This document shows positions 1 through 11,040 of a DNA stretch of 64,000 nt, piece by piece (the first letter of the stretch is position 1; every line of letters begins with the position of its first letter). A program made the translations under genes and the position numbers. Below the pieces are notes generated by a model, which saw only the letters and a program-made list of their open reading frames with translations, did not search any database and was not told where the DNA came from. This DNA comes from Siphonodentalium dalli. Lineage: Eukaryota > Mollusca > Scaphopoda > Gadilida > Siphonodentaliidae. The stretch is taken from assembly GCA_032622095.1 (NCBI GenBank), contig CP136065.1, positions 246,015,474 through 246,079,473 of the forward strand. The letters run 5' to 3'.

Positions 1-188
1 ACTCCTTAACCACAGGAGAATTATGGGTAACTTTTCAGGATTTAGTCGGAAATATGGCTTGTTGCCATTCATCGGAAAGCTCTCAAGAGCTTTCTGATGA
101 ATGGCAACAAGCCATATTTCCGAGTAAATCCTGAAAAGTTACCCATAATTCTCCTGTGTTTAAGGAGTTGATTAATTAGGGCATTACA
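1..188. mobile_element. Tc1/mariner-like foldback MITE, left end cut by window
   Basis: The two halves are near-perfect reverse complements meeting near position 89 (AGCTCTC/AAGAGCT centre). The right end reads GATTAATTAGGGCATTAC. Complete copies elsewhere end CAGTAATGCCCTAA...TTAGGGCATTACTG and are flanked by TA, the mariner-type target. There is no transposase, so it is non-autonomous. The ORFs seen in it are accidental. Confidence 0.75.
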
Positions 189-264
189 TGTACTATATAA
201 CATGATTAGGATTAAACCCAAAGATTCCAGTCTAAATATGATTTTCAGAATATTTTTCAATGCT

Positions 265-654
265 TTAACCCTTTACCCAACAGAAGGGCCCTGTGCCAAT
301 GCATTCTCTTATATATGCGAGTCGACCATAGGTCGCCTCGCATATATAAGAGAATGCATTGGCTTAACACATTAAAAATTATAAAATTGTTAAAGAATGT
401 AAGAAAAAATCGTAAAAAGTGTTAAAAAAAGATTTTTTTTAGGCCAATGCATTCTCTTATATATGCGAGGCGACCTATGGTCGACTCGCATATATAAGAG
501 AATGCATTGGCACAGGACATAACTGTAACTATCACAATGTGGTCAAGGAGCGGGTTCCAATGATATCCATATTTGTATGGTTCTATTGAGACAGACCGAA
601 GATATTTTAGGCTGTTGAAGCTTTATTTGGCCGGTTTGTTGGGTAAAGGGTTAA
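265..654. mobile_element. TTAA-flanked piggyBac-like MITE, subfamily CCCTTTACCC
   Basis: It begins TTAACCCTTTACCCAACA and ends TGTTGGGTAAAGGGTTAA, giving terminal inverted repeats with a TTAA duplication as expected for piggyBac-type transposition. Inside are two inverted copies of an approximately 70-bp hairpin (GCCAATGCATTCTC...GAGAATGCATTGGC) separated by an A/T-rich spacer. It has no coding capacity. Confidence 0.8.
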
Positions 655-786
655 CCATTCAAATGTTACCATCAATATTTGATTTAAATTTGGTATCAAA
701 TTGGACTTTGATCAGCTAAGCCACTGTAACAGTAGTGTTTACATAACAATGGTTTCAATATGCAAAATCTCGTCATTAGAGAGTTA

Positions 787-1061
787 TTAACCCTTTCATG
801 ACGGGAGCTGTGCTGGGGCAGCATTAAAGATCCTGTGCCAGTGAAATTTCTTATATATGCGAGTCTCCCATAGGGAGCGAGGTGGGAGCCTCGCATATAT
901 AAGAGAATACACTGGCTAACTAGGTCCAGGTAAATATTGTTAGGCCAATGTATTCTCAAAATATATGCGAGGCTCCATATGGGAGACTCATATATATAAG
1001 AGAATGCATTGGCACAGGGTTTTCCCAAAATTTAATGAAGCTCCCATCATGGAAGTTTTAA
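787..1061. mobile_element. TTAA-flanked MITE, subfamily CCCTTTCATGA
   Basis: The left end is TTAACCCTTTCATGACGGG and the right end a degraded CCATCATGGAAGTTTTAA. Two hairpin cassettes are present, with stem CTCCC-ATA-GGGAG where other subfamilies have CGACC-ATA-GGTCG. The left hairpin has a short extra inverted segment near 880. Confidence 0.65.
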
Positions 1062-1111
1062 TAATGGCAATAAAAAAAAAATTGACATATTATTTTCATG
1101 TACTTGTTGAT

Positions 1112-1309
1112 CAAGCCTTGAAATAGTGTGTCTGTCATTTGCAGAATGAGGTCCCCAGAGGGTGAATTTAGTGATGCCACCCCGCATAGCAGGCTAGCAT
1201 CACCAAATTCACCCCCCTGGGAACCTCATTCTGCTGAGGTGTGGCATCACTAAATTCACCCTCTGGGGACCTCATTCTGCAAATGACAGACACACTATTT
1301 CAAGGCTTA
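1112..1309. mobile_element. hAT-like foldback MITE
   Basis: The terminal inverted repeat starts CAAGCCTTGAAATAG, followed by the GTCATTTGCAGAATGAGG core. The 8-bp flanks are TTGTTGAT (1104-1111) and TTATTGAT (1310-1317), a target duplication with one mismatch. The element is almost wholly palindromic, with an extra internal half-copy. Confidence 0.7.
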
Positions 1310-1376
1310 TTATTGATGATGTTTTACGGACTTTTATAAAACTTATGTTTAAATTTCCCATGAACCAGCTTCGAAG

Positions 1377-1832
1377 CAAGTCTGAATTTACTGTGCCTGT
1401 CATTTGCAAAATGAGGTCTGCAGAGGGTGAATTTAGTGATGCTATCCAACATAGATGGCTGGCATCAATAAATTCACCCTCTGGTGACCTCATTCTACTC
1501 AGGCCTCATCTTCTATGGAAAGTTTCTTTATTATCAAATTTCTAAAGAAACTTCTTCACATAGATTCTATTTCATTTTTAGTTTAGTTTCTCTATATCCC
1601 CAAATTGGCAGACGACATATTGCATAATCGAGGTTCCCAATGGGTGTACATCAAAATATTCACCATTTGGGAACTTCAATCTGAGTCAATGTCTCCCATA
1701 GCAGATAAGGCCATGCATGAGGTCCACAGAGGGTGAATTTGTGATACTAGCCCGCTATGCAGGATAGCGTCACTAAATTCACCCTCTGGGGACCTCATTC
1801 TGCAAATGACAGGCAAACTAAACGCGTTCTTG
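1377..1832. mobile_element. hAT-like MITE with two internal hairpins
   Basis: The termini are CAAGTCTGAATTTACTG and the matching reverse end. A perfect 8-bp duplication CTTCGAAG lies at 1369-1376 and 1833-1840. Each end carries an AATGAGGTC...GACCTCATT hairpin, and the middle is a single-copy spacer shared with the elements at 6.4, 15.6 and 17.5 kb. Confidence 0.8.
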
Positions 1833-1988
1833 CTTCGAAGGCATTCAATCCCTGTAATTGCTGAAGAATATTGAGAGGGCCAATTCAACTGTAGCAGCAA
1901 TACAATTTTAATCATATATCCAATGCACAGACACGATCAATATGATAATATCTATAATAGTATTATGATTACGCCCAAAGATTCCAAA

Positions 1989-2388
1989 TTAACTCTTTAA
2001 CCAACAGAAGGGCCCTGTGCCAATGCATTCTCTTATATATGCGAGTCGACCATAGGTCGCCTCGCATATATAAGAGAATGCATTGGCTTAACACATTAAA
2101 AATTATAAAATTGTTAAAGAATGTAAGAAAAAATGGTAAAAAGTGTTAAAAAAAGAATTTTTTTAGGCCAATGCATTCTCTTATATATGCGAGGCAACCT
2201 ATGGTCGACTCGCATATATAAGAGAATGCATTGGCACAGGGCATAACTGTAACTATCACAATGTGGTCACGGAGTCGGTTCCAATGATATCCATATTTGT
2301 ATGGTTCTATTGAGACAGACCGAAGATATTTTAGGCTGTTGAAGCTTTATTTGGCCGGTTTTGGCCGGTTTGTTGGGTAAAGGGTTAA
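1989..2388. mobile_element. TTAA-flanked piggyBac-like MITE, subfamily CCCTTTACCC
   Basis: This is a close copy of the 265-654 element. The left terminus is slightly degraded (TTAACTCTTTAACCAACAG) and the right terminus intact (GGGTAAAGGGTTAA). It has two hairpin cassettes and an A/T-rich spacer. Confidence 0.75.
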
Positions 2389-2550
2389 CATGAACATGGA
2401 GAAAAACAAATACAATCTAAGTATTTCAGCTACTTTCAAAGACCCCACAGAATGTTTTGAGAATAATGTGTAGCCACTAGAAATCTCATGAGCTGAAATC
2501 ACAGCCTATTAGGTGAAATTACTGTCGTTTTTTATCATTTCTGATGGTCC

Positions 2551-3079
2551 AGTCTTCTAAACGTGAGGTCTGATACATTTTTTTACCCTGTGCCAATGCA
2601 TTCTCTTATATATGCGAGTCGACCATAGGTCGCCTCACATATATAAGAGAATGCATTGGCCTAACAATTTTTTTACCCTGTGCCAATGCATTCTCTTATA
2701 TATGCGAGTCGACCATAGGTCGCCTCGCATATATAAGAGAATGCATTGGCCTAACAATTTTTTACAATTTTAATAATTTTTTCTTGTATTCTTTAACAAT
2801 TTTATAATTTCACCCATACAGAGCCCCAGATAAACATGAGCAGACGACACTCTTCTATATGCTTCTATATATGTGTGGGGCTCCCTGCAGGGTAATGGAT
2901 GTTTTTTATTTTATGTCCTAAAAATTGTAAGAAACATTTATTTAAAAAAAATTATAAAAAATTGTTAGGCCAATGCATTCTCTTATATATGCGAGGCGAC
3001 CTATGGTCGACTCGCATATATAAGAGAATGCATTGGCACAGGGTAAAAAAATGTATCAGACCTCACATTTAGAAGACTG
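2551..3079. mobile_element. Composite palindromic element with three hairpin cassettes
   Basis: Outer inverted repeats read AGTCTTCTAAACGTGAGG on the left and the matching CCTCACATTTAGAAGACT on the right. They enclose two direct copies of the hairpin cassette (about 2587-2750), a GAGCCCCAGAT...GGGGCTCCC segment and one inverted cassette. The cassette has therefore been carried into an element with ends unlike the TTAA families. Confidence 0.6.
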
Positions 3080-3099
3080 AAACATCCATCTCGAGCTTT

Positions 3100-3450
3100 G
3101 ATTGAACAATAAAGCCACGTTACAACTGGAAATAAACCGCAATCACGATCGTAAAGTGATAAGATTTAATCACTTTACGCAATATAGAGACGGAATTAGT
3201 AACACAGTTTTATACAATATACAGATGGCATTAGTAAGAGAAGCTCCAGACGGAATGACTGTGTGGCCGCCAATACTAATATTGGTCCTCCGAAGCATGG
3301 AGACAAGCAAAACGATAAACGGAATGTTCACAGGGAGTTACTGTGTAGCTGTCTGCATTTGTCTTCACGGATTAGCCCTCTCTGTACTAAACTAGAATGC
3401 ACTCAATGGAGGTGCCTATACTTATGGACAGTTTTGCATGTTTGTAGTGT
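3100..3450 (+). repeat. Diverged interspersed repeat
   Basis: Segments such as ACTGTGTGGCCGC and GGGAGTTACTGT recur at 7.13-7.26 kb and partly at 8.09 kb. The two short ORFs here overlap in different frames and are not supported as genes. Confidence 0.4.
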
Positions 3451-3451
3451 C

Positions 3452-3827
3452 TTAAAGTGATGTGAAACACTCCGGCATGGTGATCAAATAGAAATGGAGA
3501 ATAATCTTCTTCAAAGTAGTAATTTAAAAAAATAGTATATCCAAATTGACAACAAACACCGTCATTCTTATATATGAATTAAATGCAGTGACTCTCGATG
3601 GCGAAATTGTTTTCATTAGTATATCGCCGATAGATTCGTCCCAAATCGAGTAGTAAATATTTACAATTGAGCGTAGTTATGACGATGTTTTCTATGGAGT
3701 GGTATGGTCGATTTGCTTCAAATTTTCGGCGATGTTAGTAGAATGTTACATTCCTCCAGTTGTCAAAGTACCTGAATACTAACTTATCAGTTTCACGCAC
3801 CCGAACAAGTACATAATATGTCTTTAA
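3452..3827 (+). repeat. TTAA-ended interspersed repeat, about 375 bp
   Basis: It starts TTAAAGTGATGTGAAACACT and ends ATATGTCTTTAA. Other copies are at 12.37, 16.14 and (reversed) 45.70 kb, each bounded by TTAA at both ends. This may be a further TTAA-targeting non-autonomous transposon, but its inverted repeats are minimal. Confidence 0.6.
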
Positions 3828-3834
3828 TCTATAC

Positions 3835-4110
3835 ATATAAAAGAGTAGGATCTGTCTGTCTCGGTGTCTGTCCCTTCTCAGGATTTTTCTCAGACTTCTG
3901 GTCCAATTTCAACCAAATTTGGTGTTGTGACTCGGGGTACCCTGGCAAAGGTTATAACGGTGTTAGATTTTCCAAATTTTGATTAAAATAAATTTAATTA
4001 AATTAATAAAAAACATTAAATATTTTTTTAAATAAGCTCACTATGGGCCTATTTCAGAATCAAATAAGTCCAATATGAACCTATGTGAATATTTAGGTCC
4101 AATATGAAAC
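3835..4110 (+). repeat. Interspersed repeat (GTAGGATCTGTCTG type)
   Basis: It shares AGTAGGATCTGTCTG and GACTCGGGGTACCCTGGC with 51.59-51.97 kb. The family is unknown and no ORF is seen. Confidence 0.5.
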
Positions 4111-4275
4111 TATTTTCATGAGGATAGGGAGCCTCACATATATAAGAGAATGCACTGGCTTACAAGGTCATGGTAACTATTGTTAGGCCAATATATTCTC
4201 TTTTATATGCGAGGCTCCCTATGGAAGACACACATATATTATGAGAATGCATTGGCACAGGTTTTTCGCAAAACC
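4110..4275. mobile_element. Truncated hairpin-cassette MITE
   Basis: It holds parts of two CTCCC/GGGAG-type hairpin cassettes. The left terminus and the first stem arm are missing. Confidence 0.5.
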
Positions 4276-4523
4276 ACTATAAATTGAAATTAAAATAGTC
4301 AATGTTAAAACCCTTTGATTTGTTGCAGTTTGTGGCATTGTTGACTGCATGGTCATCAGAAACTAAATACAACCAGCCCTCAGACATGTACAAAACAATT
4401 CTTCTTTTTGTTATTGACGTCAATTTAATTTTTTTATTTGCACAAAAAACAGGGTCCATTTTACAAATCAACCTCTCCCCCACCACCACCGGCCTAGCAA
4501 AAACCCTGCATGACCAACATCAT

Positions 4524-4805
4524 TTAATTCTCTTTGAGTGCCAGGTCCGATTTTTGTATACCCTGTGCCAATGCATTCTCTTATATATGCGAGTCGACCA
4601 TAGGTCGCCTCGCATATATAAGAGAATGCATTGGCCTAACAATTTTTCATCATTTGTTATTATTTTTTACAATTTCTTACAATTTTAATAAAAAAATTTA
4701 AATGTAAAAAAAAAAAAGTTTTTTATTTTTTTTATTTTTTAGGGCCGATTTTACTGACCGTAAATTAGGGCCGATGAGATCGGCCCCTGGCACTGAAAGG
4801 GTTAA
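4524..4805 (+). mobile_element. TTAA-flanked MITE, subfamily CCCTTTGAGTGCC
   Basis: The ends are TTTGAGTGCCAGG and CCTGGCACTGAAAGGGTTAA. It has one hairpin cassette near the left end and a small subterminal palindrome GGCCGATGAGATCGGCC near the right end. The left terminus is slightly altered. Confidence 0.7.
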
Positions 4806-4839
4806 GTATCATAAAACAATCTCAACTCCTCAGCAGACC

Positions 4840-5060
4840 TTAGCGATGATATCAATGTGTGTTGTTTCTGAACATGCATCAAACTCCAATAATTCTACAG
4901 TCCCCTATGCAACTTACACTGATTATATATTTGCGTCATTCTTAAATCTTATTTTACTTATATTACTGCTAAACATGCATCAAACTCCAATGCCTAAATG
5001 CCTCTTAGTGATGATATCAATCTTGTCTTGTTTCTAAACATGCATCAAACTCCAATGAAT
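4840..5060 (+). repeat. Local duplication with AACATGCATCAAACTCC
   Basis: Three copies of AACATGCATCAAACTCCAAT lie within 220 bp in a partly duplicated context (GATGATATCAAT...GTTTCT). No function is seen. Confidence 0.6.
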
Positions 5061-5074
5061 CTACAGTCCTCTGA

Positions 5075-5520
5075 AACTAAAAGTTAATAAAAGGTTGCTG
5101 ACCAAAATACCCCCCCCCCCCTCCCCAACTAAGGTGGCAGGTTTGAAGGATTTACGGTTGATTAAGGGCAATAAATTAGCCATAAATGACTCAACTGAAC
5201 TCAAAATCGTAGGTGCGCAGGTTCCCAAGCTTGTTAAACAAAAAATTGACTGGAAAATGACGGAATATAGGCTCGGACAAAAGATGTATCCTAAAGGATG
5301 TACGATTCTATGTCTAAAAATGGCAATAACTCCGCCAAAATGATTCAGACCGAACTCAAAATCGCAGATGTGTAGGTTCCCAATCTGGTGGATATATATG
5401 CCAATTTTTAAACTGACCAGAAATTGACAGAATACAGGCATGAACAAAGTTCCGGACGGACACATGCATGCACAAGGGTCATTACTATAGTCCTCCGAAG
5501 GAATGTCGGGGGGACAAATA
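5075..5520. repeat. Diverged transposon-derived repeat with poly-C tract
   Basis: The text CCGAACTCAAAATCG...GGACGGACACATGCATGCAC has the style of ancient dispersed repeats also seen at 22.6-23.2 kb. A poly-C run lies near 5108. The 134-codon minus-strand ORF here is judged accidental. Confidence 0.4.
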
Positions 5521-5719
5521 ATGCTACATGTACAGACAAATCAATTCAAGTTCCAAGTTTAACTCCAAATACCATGAACTGTAATAGCTAAACTACATGA
5601 CCCCATTTTAAAGAGTTTATTTATGACCGGCAACAGTCTTGAACTCCTCAAAATACATTTGTAATAGACTTAAACACCTTCATGACATATCCATATCTGA
5701 ATGGCTGACACCTGATATA

Positions 5720-6001
5720 CAGTAATGCCCTAAGTAATCAACTCTTGCAGAATTATGGGTAACTTTTCAGGATTTAGTCGGAAACCGGTATACTCCTGTA
5801 TAATATATTCCAAGGTAGATTATCTAATATCATCCTACAAGGAACCCACTGCCCCCTCCCCAAACAAGAAACCTGTATACAATACTCACCACAGAGGAGC
5901 TTTCCGATTAATGGCAACAAGCCATATTTCCAAATTTCTAAATGCTGAAAAGTTACCCATAATTCTGCTGTGGTTAAGGAGTCGATTAATTAGAGCATTA
6001 C
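5720..6001. mobile_element. Mariner-like foldback MITE with internal insertion
   Basis: The left end CAGTAATGCCCTAAGTAATC and right end GAGTCGATTAATTAGAGCAT are intact, but the left stem breaks after GGATTTAGTCGGAAA into about 110 bp of unrelated sequence. ATATCTGAATGGCTGACA sits on both sides (5693 and 6003). Confidence 0.65.
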
Positions 6002-6002
6002 C

Positions 6003-6385
6003 ATATCTGAATGGCTGACACATGATATAACTACCAGGCCTATCAACAAATAAGTTTCCTCTGAATTCATATTATATCAGTTCAGATAAAAATCCCCAAA
6101 GAGGAACGTGCACCCTTGTTCTCGAGCCTGAGTTTACATGGTACATCATTGCGATTAAATCTGCTGCGCGGGGCACATTATTAGCCCTGGTTAAGTAATC
6201 CTGCTAACTTGCCATGATACTGGTGGGTCCTGCTAAATTGCTATGATCCTGATATTGCAAACTGATGCCGTTACGAAACAATATCGTCATTTTTTCTAAA
6301 GTTGTCTATTTCGCGGCGTTTCCTCTGAATTCATGTTATATCAGTTGAGATAAAATCCCCAAAGAGGAATGTGCACCCTTGTTCT
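6003..6385 (+). repeat. Interspersed repeat (GGCTGACACATGATA type), two partial copies
   Basis: GTTTCCTCTGAATTCAT...GTGCACCCTTGTTCTCGAG occurs at 6051-6135 and again at 6315-6400. Related blocks lie at 7.26-7.31 and 8.12-8.33 kb. Confidence 0.5.
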
Positions 6386-6763
6386 CGAGCCTGAGTTTAG
6401 TGTGCCTGTCATTTGCAGAATAGGGTCCCCAGAGGGTGAATTTAGTGATGCTATCCCACATAGTGGGCTAGCATAACTAAATTCACCCTCTGGGGGACCT
6501 CATTCTGCTTAGTCCTCATCTTCTCTCGAATGTTTCTTTATTATCAAACTTCTATAGAAACTTCTTCAAATAGTTTCCATTTCTTTTTTAATTTAGTTTC
6601 TCTATATCCCCAAATTGGCAGACGACATATTGCATAATCGAGGTTCCCAATGGGTGTACATAACAATATTCACTGTTGAAGTCACCTAAGCGGGATAGCA
6701 TCACTAAATTTATCCTCTGATGATCTCATTCTGCAAATGACAGGCACACTAAACTCAGACTTG
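6386..6763. mobile_element. hAT-like MITE with 8-bp target duplication
   Basis: The termini are CGAGCCTGAGTTTAGTG and CTAAACTCAGACTTG. CTTGTTCT lies at both 6378-6385 and 6764-6771. One complete internal hairpin is present and a second is decayed. Confidence 0.75.
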
Positions 6764-6897
6764 CTTGTTCTAGTGCACATGAACCATTCTGTATTTGTGT
6801 TTTTCCTTTAATTACATAATATTTATCAACAGATATACCCCTCCATAGATAATATTATATTCTGTGATAGTCTGTGATAATACAAGTATCAGTGATG

Positions 6898-7130
6898 TTA
6901 ACCCTTTGAGTGCCAGGGGCCGATCTCATCGGCCCTAAACCTACAAAATAAGTCTGTTAAAGAATATACGAATAAGTTGTAAAAAATTGTAAAAAAAAAT
7001 AAAATTGTTAGGCCAATGCATTCTCTTATATATGCGAGGCGACCTAAGGTCAACTCGCATATATAAGAGAATGCATTGACACAGGGTATATGGGTTGATA
7101 CAAAAATCGACTTGGCACTCAAAGGGTTAA
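6898..7130 (-). mobile_element. TTAA-flanked MITE, subfamily CCCTTTGAGTGCC
   Basis: TTAACCCTTTGAGTGCCAGG opens it and TTGGCACTCAAAGGGTTAA closes it. It has one hairpin cassette and the subterminal GGCCGAT...ATCGGCC palindrome, in reverse orientation relative to the copy at 7.59 kb. Confidence 0.8.
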
Positions 7131-7448
7131 CGCAACCTCCAGACTAAATCACTGTGTGGCCGCTAGTACTAATATCATCCTTGGAAACATGAAGACATTA
7201 GGATAGCGATTAATGGAGTTATAGGGAGTTACTGTTTAGCTGTCTGCATATAAAGACATGACATAATATCGAAATGGCTGACACATGATAAAACTGCCAG
7301 ACATACATAAACAGGTATATAGAATGGCACTCAATGGTTAAAAATACCAGACTACCTTACATACAGGTCCATAACTTATTGCTATCTATCCACCAGCATC
7401 AGATGTCTGTCAAGATAGATGCTGGCAAATACATGGCACCAGAATATA

Positions 7449-7552
7449 CAGTAATGCCCTAAGTAATCGACTCCTTATAACCACAGCAGAATTATGGGTA
7501 ACTTTTCAGGATTTAGTCGGAAATATGGCTTGTTGCCATTCATCGGAAAGGT
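7449..7552 (+). mobile_element. Half of a mariner-like foldback MITE
   Basis: It holds only the left arm from CAGTAATGCCC to ATCGGAAAG. The right arm is absent, and TATA is inserted in CCTTATAACCACAGC. Confidence 0.7.
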
Positions 7553-7590
7553 CTGAAATGTTTGTAGAAAATTCACAAATTTGAAAGTCA

Positions 7591-7840
7591 TTAACCCTTT
7601 GAGTGCCAGGTCTGATTTTTGTATCAACCCATATACCCTGTGCCAATGCATTCTCTTATATATGCGAGTCGACCATAGGTCGCCTCGCATATATAAGAGA
7701 ATGCATTGGCTTAACATTTTTTTTTTTTTTTTTTTTTAATTTTTTTTTTACAATTTTAATATATTTTATTATATTCTTTAACAGACTTATTGTGTAGGTT
7801 TAGGGCCGATAATATCGGCCCCTGGCACTCAAAGGGTTAA
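7591..7840 (+). mobile_element. TTAA-flanked MITE, subfamily CCCTTTGAGTGCC
   Basis: TTAACCCTTTGAGTGCCAGG and CCTGGCACTCAAAGGGTTAA form perfect termini. It has a hairpin cassette, a poly-T spacer and the subterminal palindrome. Confidence 0.85.
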
Positions 7841-8089
7841 GAGCCATAATTCTGATAAAAATGAATGGACGAAACCCGTAGTACGTGGGTATTCTTCCCC
7901 CTAGCTGTGCTATCACCTTGATAGTTAACACCCGGGTTACAAGTATGTTTGGACACACAGCTTCATGGACAGACTGACTGACAAGACAGAGCCCTCGACT
8001 ATATAAATACCGATTATAATAAATACCGATATACAGACTTTATATACATGTACACTCTTTGATTCAATTACTTCACTATTCAGTCAGTT

Positions 8090-8370
8090 ACAGTTTAGCT
8101 GTCTGTATTTTACTTCCTGACATAATATTGGGATCTGCTGTCAGACAGATGATAAAGCTACCAGGCCGATAGACAACAAAGTTTCCTTTGAATTCACTAG
8201 CATGTGATATCAGTTGAGATATGCAAATAAATAGCAGCAAAATATCTGAATCGCTGACACATGGAAAAACTACCAGGTCTATAAACAACCAAGTAGCCTT
8301 TGAATTTAACAGGGATGTGATATGAGTTGGAATCAGCGCCAGTAAATATGAAACTGGTGCAAAATACACA
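8090..8370 (+). repeat. Two tandem copies of the GGCTGACACATGATA repeat
   Basis: Two diverged units share AACTACCAGG, CCTTTGAATT and TGTGATATCAGTTG. ORFs on the minus strand follow the repeat and are not supported. Confidence 0.5.
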
Positions 8371-8377
8371 TGAGAGT

Positions 8378-9540
8378 GTCACCCCCTACCCCCTATGAAT
8401 CCTGAATACTTGTTAACAGAGGGGGTAAATCCTGAATGCCAGTTAACAGAGTGGGGTGAATCCTGAATACTTGTTAACAGAGGGGGTGAATCCTGAATGC
8501 CAGTTAACAGAGTGGGGTGAATCCTGAATACTTGTTAACAGAGGGGGTGAATCCTGAATGCCAGTTAACAGAGTGGGGTGAATCCTGAATACTTGTTAAC
8601 AGAGTGGGTGAATCCTGAATGCCAGTTAACAGAGTGGGGTGAATCCTGAATACTTGTTAACAGAGTGGGTGAATCCTGAATACCAGTTAACAGAGGGGGT
8701 GAATCCTACATACTGATTAACAGAGGGGGTGAATCCTGCATACCAGTTAACAGAGGGGGGTGAATCATGCATACCAGTTAACAGAGTGGGGTGAATCCTG
8801 AATGCTTGTTAACAGAGTGGGTGAATCCTGAATGCCAGTTAACAGAGTGGGGTGAATCCTGAATACTTGTTAACAGAGTGGGGTGAATCCTGAATACTTG
8901 TTAACAGAGGGGGTGAATCCTGAATGCCAGTTAACAGAGTGGGGTGAATCCTGAATACTTGTTAACAGAGTGGGTGAATCCTGAATGCCAGTTAACAGAG
9001 TGGGGTGAATCCTACATACTGATTAACAGAGGGGGTGAATCCTGCATACCAGTTAACAGAGGGGGTGAATCCTGCATACCAGTTAACAGAGGGGGGTGAA
9101 TCCTGCATACCAGTTAACAGAGGGGGTGAATCCTGCACACCAGTTAACAGAGGGGGTGAATCCTGCATACCAGTTAACAGAGGGGGGTGAATCCTGCATA
9201 CCAGTTAACAGAGGGGGTGAATCCTGCATACCAGTTAACAGAGGGGGTGAATCCTGCACACCAGTTAACAGAGGGGGTGAATCCTGCATACCAGTTAACA
9301 GAGGGGGTGAATCCTGCATACCAGTTAATAGAGGGGGTTGAATCCTGCATACCATTTAACAGAGTGGGGTGAATCCTACATACCAGTTAACAGAGGGGGG
9401 TGAATCATGCATACTGATTAACAGAGGGGGGTGAATCCTGCATACCAGTTAACAGAGGGGGGTGAATCCTGCATACCAGTTAACAGAGGGGGGGTGAATC
9501 CTGCATACCAGTTAACAGAGGGGGGGGTGAATCATGCCAC
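8378..9540 (+). repeat. 30-bp minisatellite, about 38 units
   Basis: The core unit is GGGGGTGAATCCTGCATACC plus AGTTAACAGA. Left of about 8700 the units alternate as a dimer (ACTTGTTAACAGAG / GCCAGTTAACAGAGTGG). To the right they are more uniform, with GCATACC. Because 30 is a multiple of three, frames stay open on both strands (9083-9372), so the repetitive ORFs there are artefacts. G-run length varies from four to seven. Confidence 0.95.
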
Positions 9541-9649
9541 TGGTTAAACAAATATAGAATACAAGTCATGGTTATTTCACACTAATATCATAATTTTCAC
9601 ATATTTGCTAAAGTAATGGCCATAAACTTCAATATTTCAAAATGTCATT

Positions 9650-9872
9650 TTAACCCTTTGAGTGCCAGGTCGATTTTTGTATCAACCCATATACCCTGTG
9701 CCAATGCATTCTCTTATATATGCGAGTCGACCATAGGTCGCCTCGCATATATAAGAGAATGCATTGGCCTAACATTTTTTACAATTTTAATAATTTATTC
9801 TTACATTCTTTAACAGACTTATTTTGTATGTTTAGGGCCATTGAGATCGGCCCCTGGCACTCAAAGGGTTAA
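9650..9872 (+). mobile_element. TTAA-flanked MITE, subfamily CCCTTTGAGTGCC
   Basis: Intact TTAA termini with GAGTGCCAGG inverted repeats, one hairpin cassette and a subterminal GGCCATTGAGATCGGCC palindrome. It sits just after the minisatellite. Confidence 0.85.
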
Positions 9873-11040
9873 CAGAGAAATAATCAAAAATTTAATAATT
9901 TGATGCTTGAAAAGCTGTGTATCAGCCTTGTTGAATACTGCAAACTGGTTAAAATAGGCATGTGCATCCCGAATACTAGTTAATAGAGGGATATGAATCC
10001 TGAGTACCACTTCAAAACACAATTTTTAATCATTCAACCCTGAAAAAACTTTCATGAGGAAAGTAATGAGATGTTATTAAAGAATGAGACTGTTCAATAT
10101 CGATGCAAATGGATCTAATTTCGTCAGTATCAATTTTTGGGATTTAGCAATTTACAACTTTTTCATGGGTTCATAAATTCCTGGGTCTGTTACAGTTAAC
10201 TGTCACATACACAGCCTTAAAATAAGTGCCATCAAACTCAAATATTAGAAGTGTAGATGCCATGGTGGGTTACCATGAATTGAGCAGGTAACTGGGGACA
10301 TAATTAACACATAATAGGATAAGGCTTTTGTTGCCTATCCTGGATAAAGAAAGGTCATTGTGTGATTAAATAGACCATCATATAAGCTGTGTGAAAATAC
10401 CTAAAAAAATACAATGAGTATCGATAATTATATTTCTTTAAATTAGACTAATGCTAATTTCACTTAGAATCAGACTATTCATTGGCATAACCTATATCAA
10501 TCCACACCGACTGTGTGTACTGGGTGCATAATATTATCCAAATATGGAAACCGCATGGTGCAGTTTCAACTCAGTCAAAATATTGTTGATGAACATATTT
10601 AGATGAGATTAAAACCATGGAAATTGGACCACCACAAAAAAATGTGCTTTTACAGTAGATGCTCACGTGTCCTAAAAATTCAGCAACATTTATCAGTCGA
10701 GATAGAAACTGGCAAAGACGACCAAAGAAAAAGACAATTAGACGAGGGACTAGAAACCTGGCAGGATCTAGTGAGGAAACAGTTTACTAAACCATTGTAC
10801 TATAGAAACAGTACACAGGAGCGCTACAAAGAATCGATTTAGAAGAAGAAAAAATCACAATATCATTGGTATTTGGGTAATATGGTGGGAACAACAAGTC
10901 CCTGATGGTCCTGTCAGGATATCACTGACATGTATCACTCGTTTATTATGTATTAATTAAAGTGTAACAATGAACCATATGTACTGCAGGAAAGGTACAT
11001 ACATGTACATAGGTACTAGTAGCATTATAGAGCCGGGTAG
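9873..11040. other. Mostly unassigned sequence
   Basis: No repeat copy or gene is recognised across most of this stretch. A 79-codon plus-strand ORF (10603-10842) has no recognised domain. Its end, GCGCTACAAAGAATC, recurs beyond the satellite near 14175. Confidence 0.4.

Noticed and set aside
5061..5465. 134-codon minus-strand ORF
   Set aside because: It spans a poly-C tract and dispersed-repeat text. The overlapping plus ORF is equally open and there is no domain.
9083..9372. Decapeptide-repeat ORFs on both strands
   Set aside because: They follow the 30-bp minisatellite period and are open on both strands for that reason alone.
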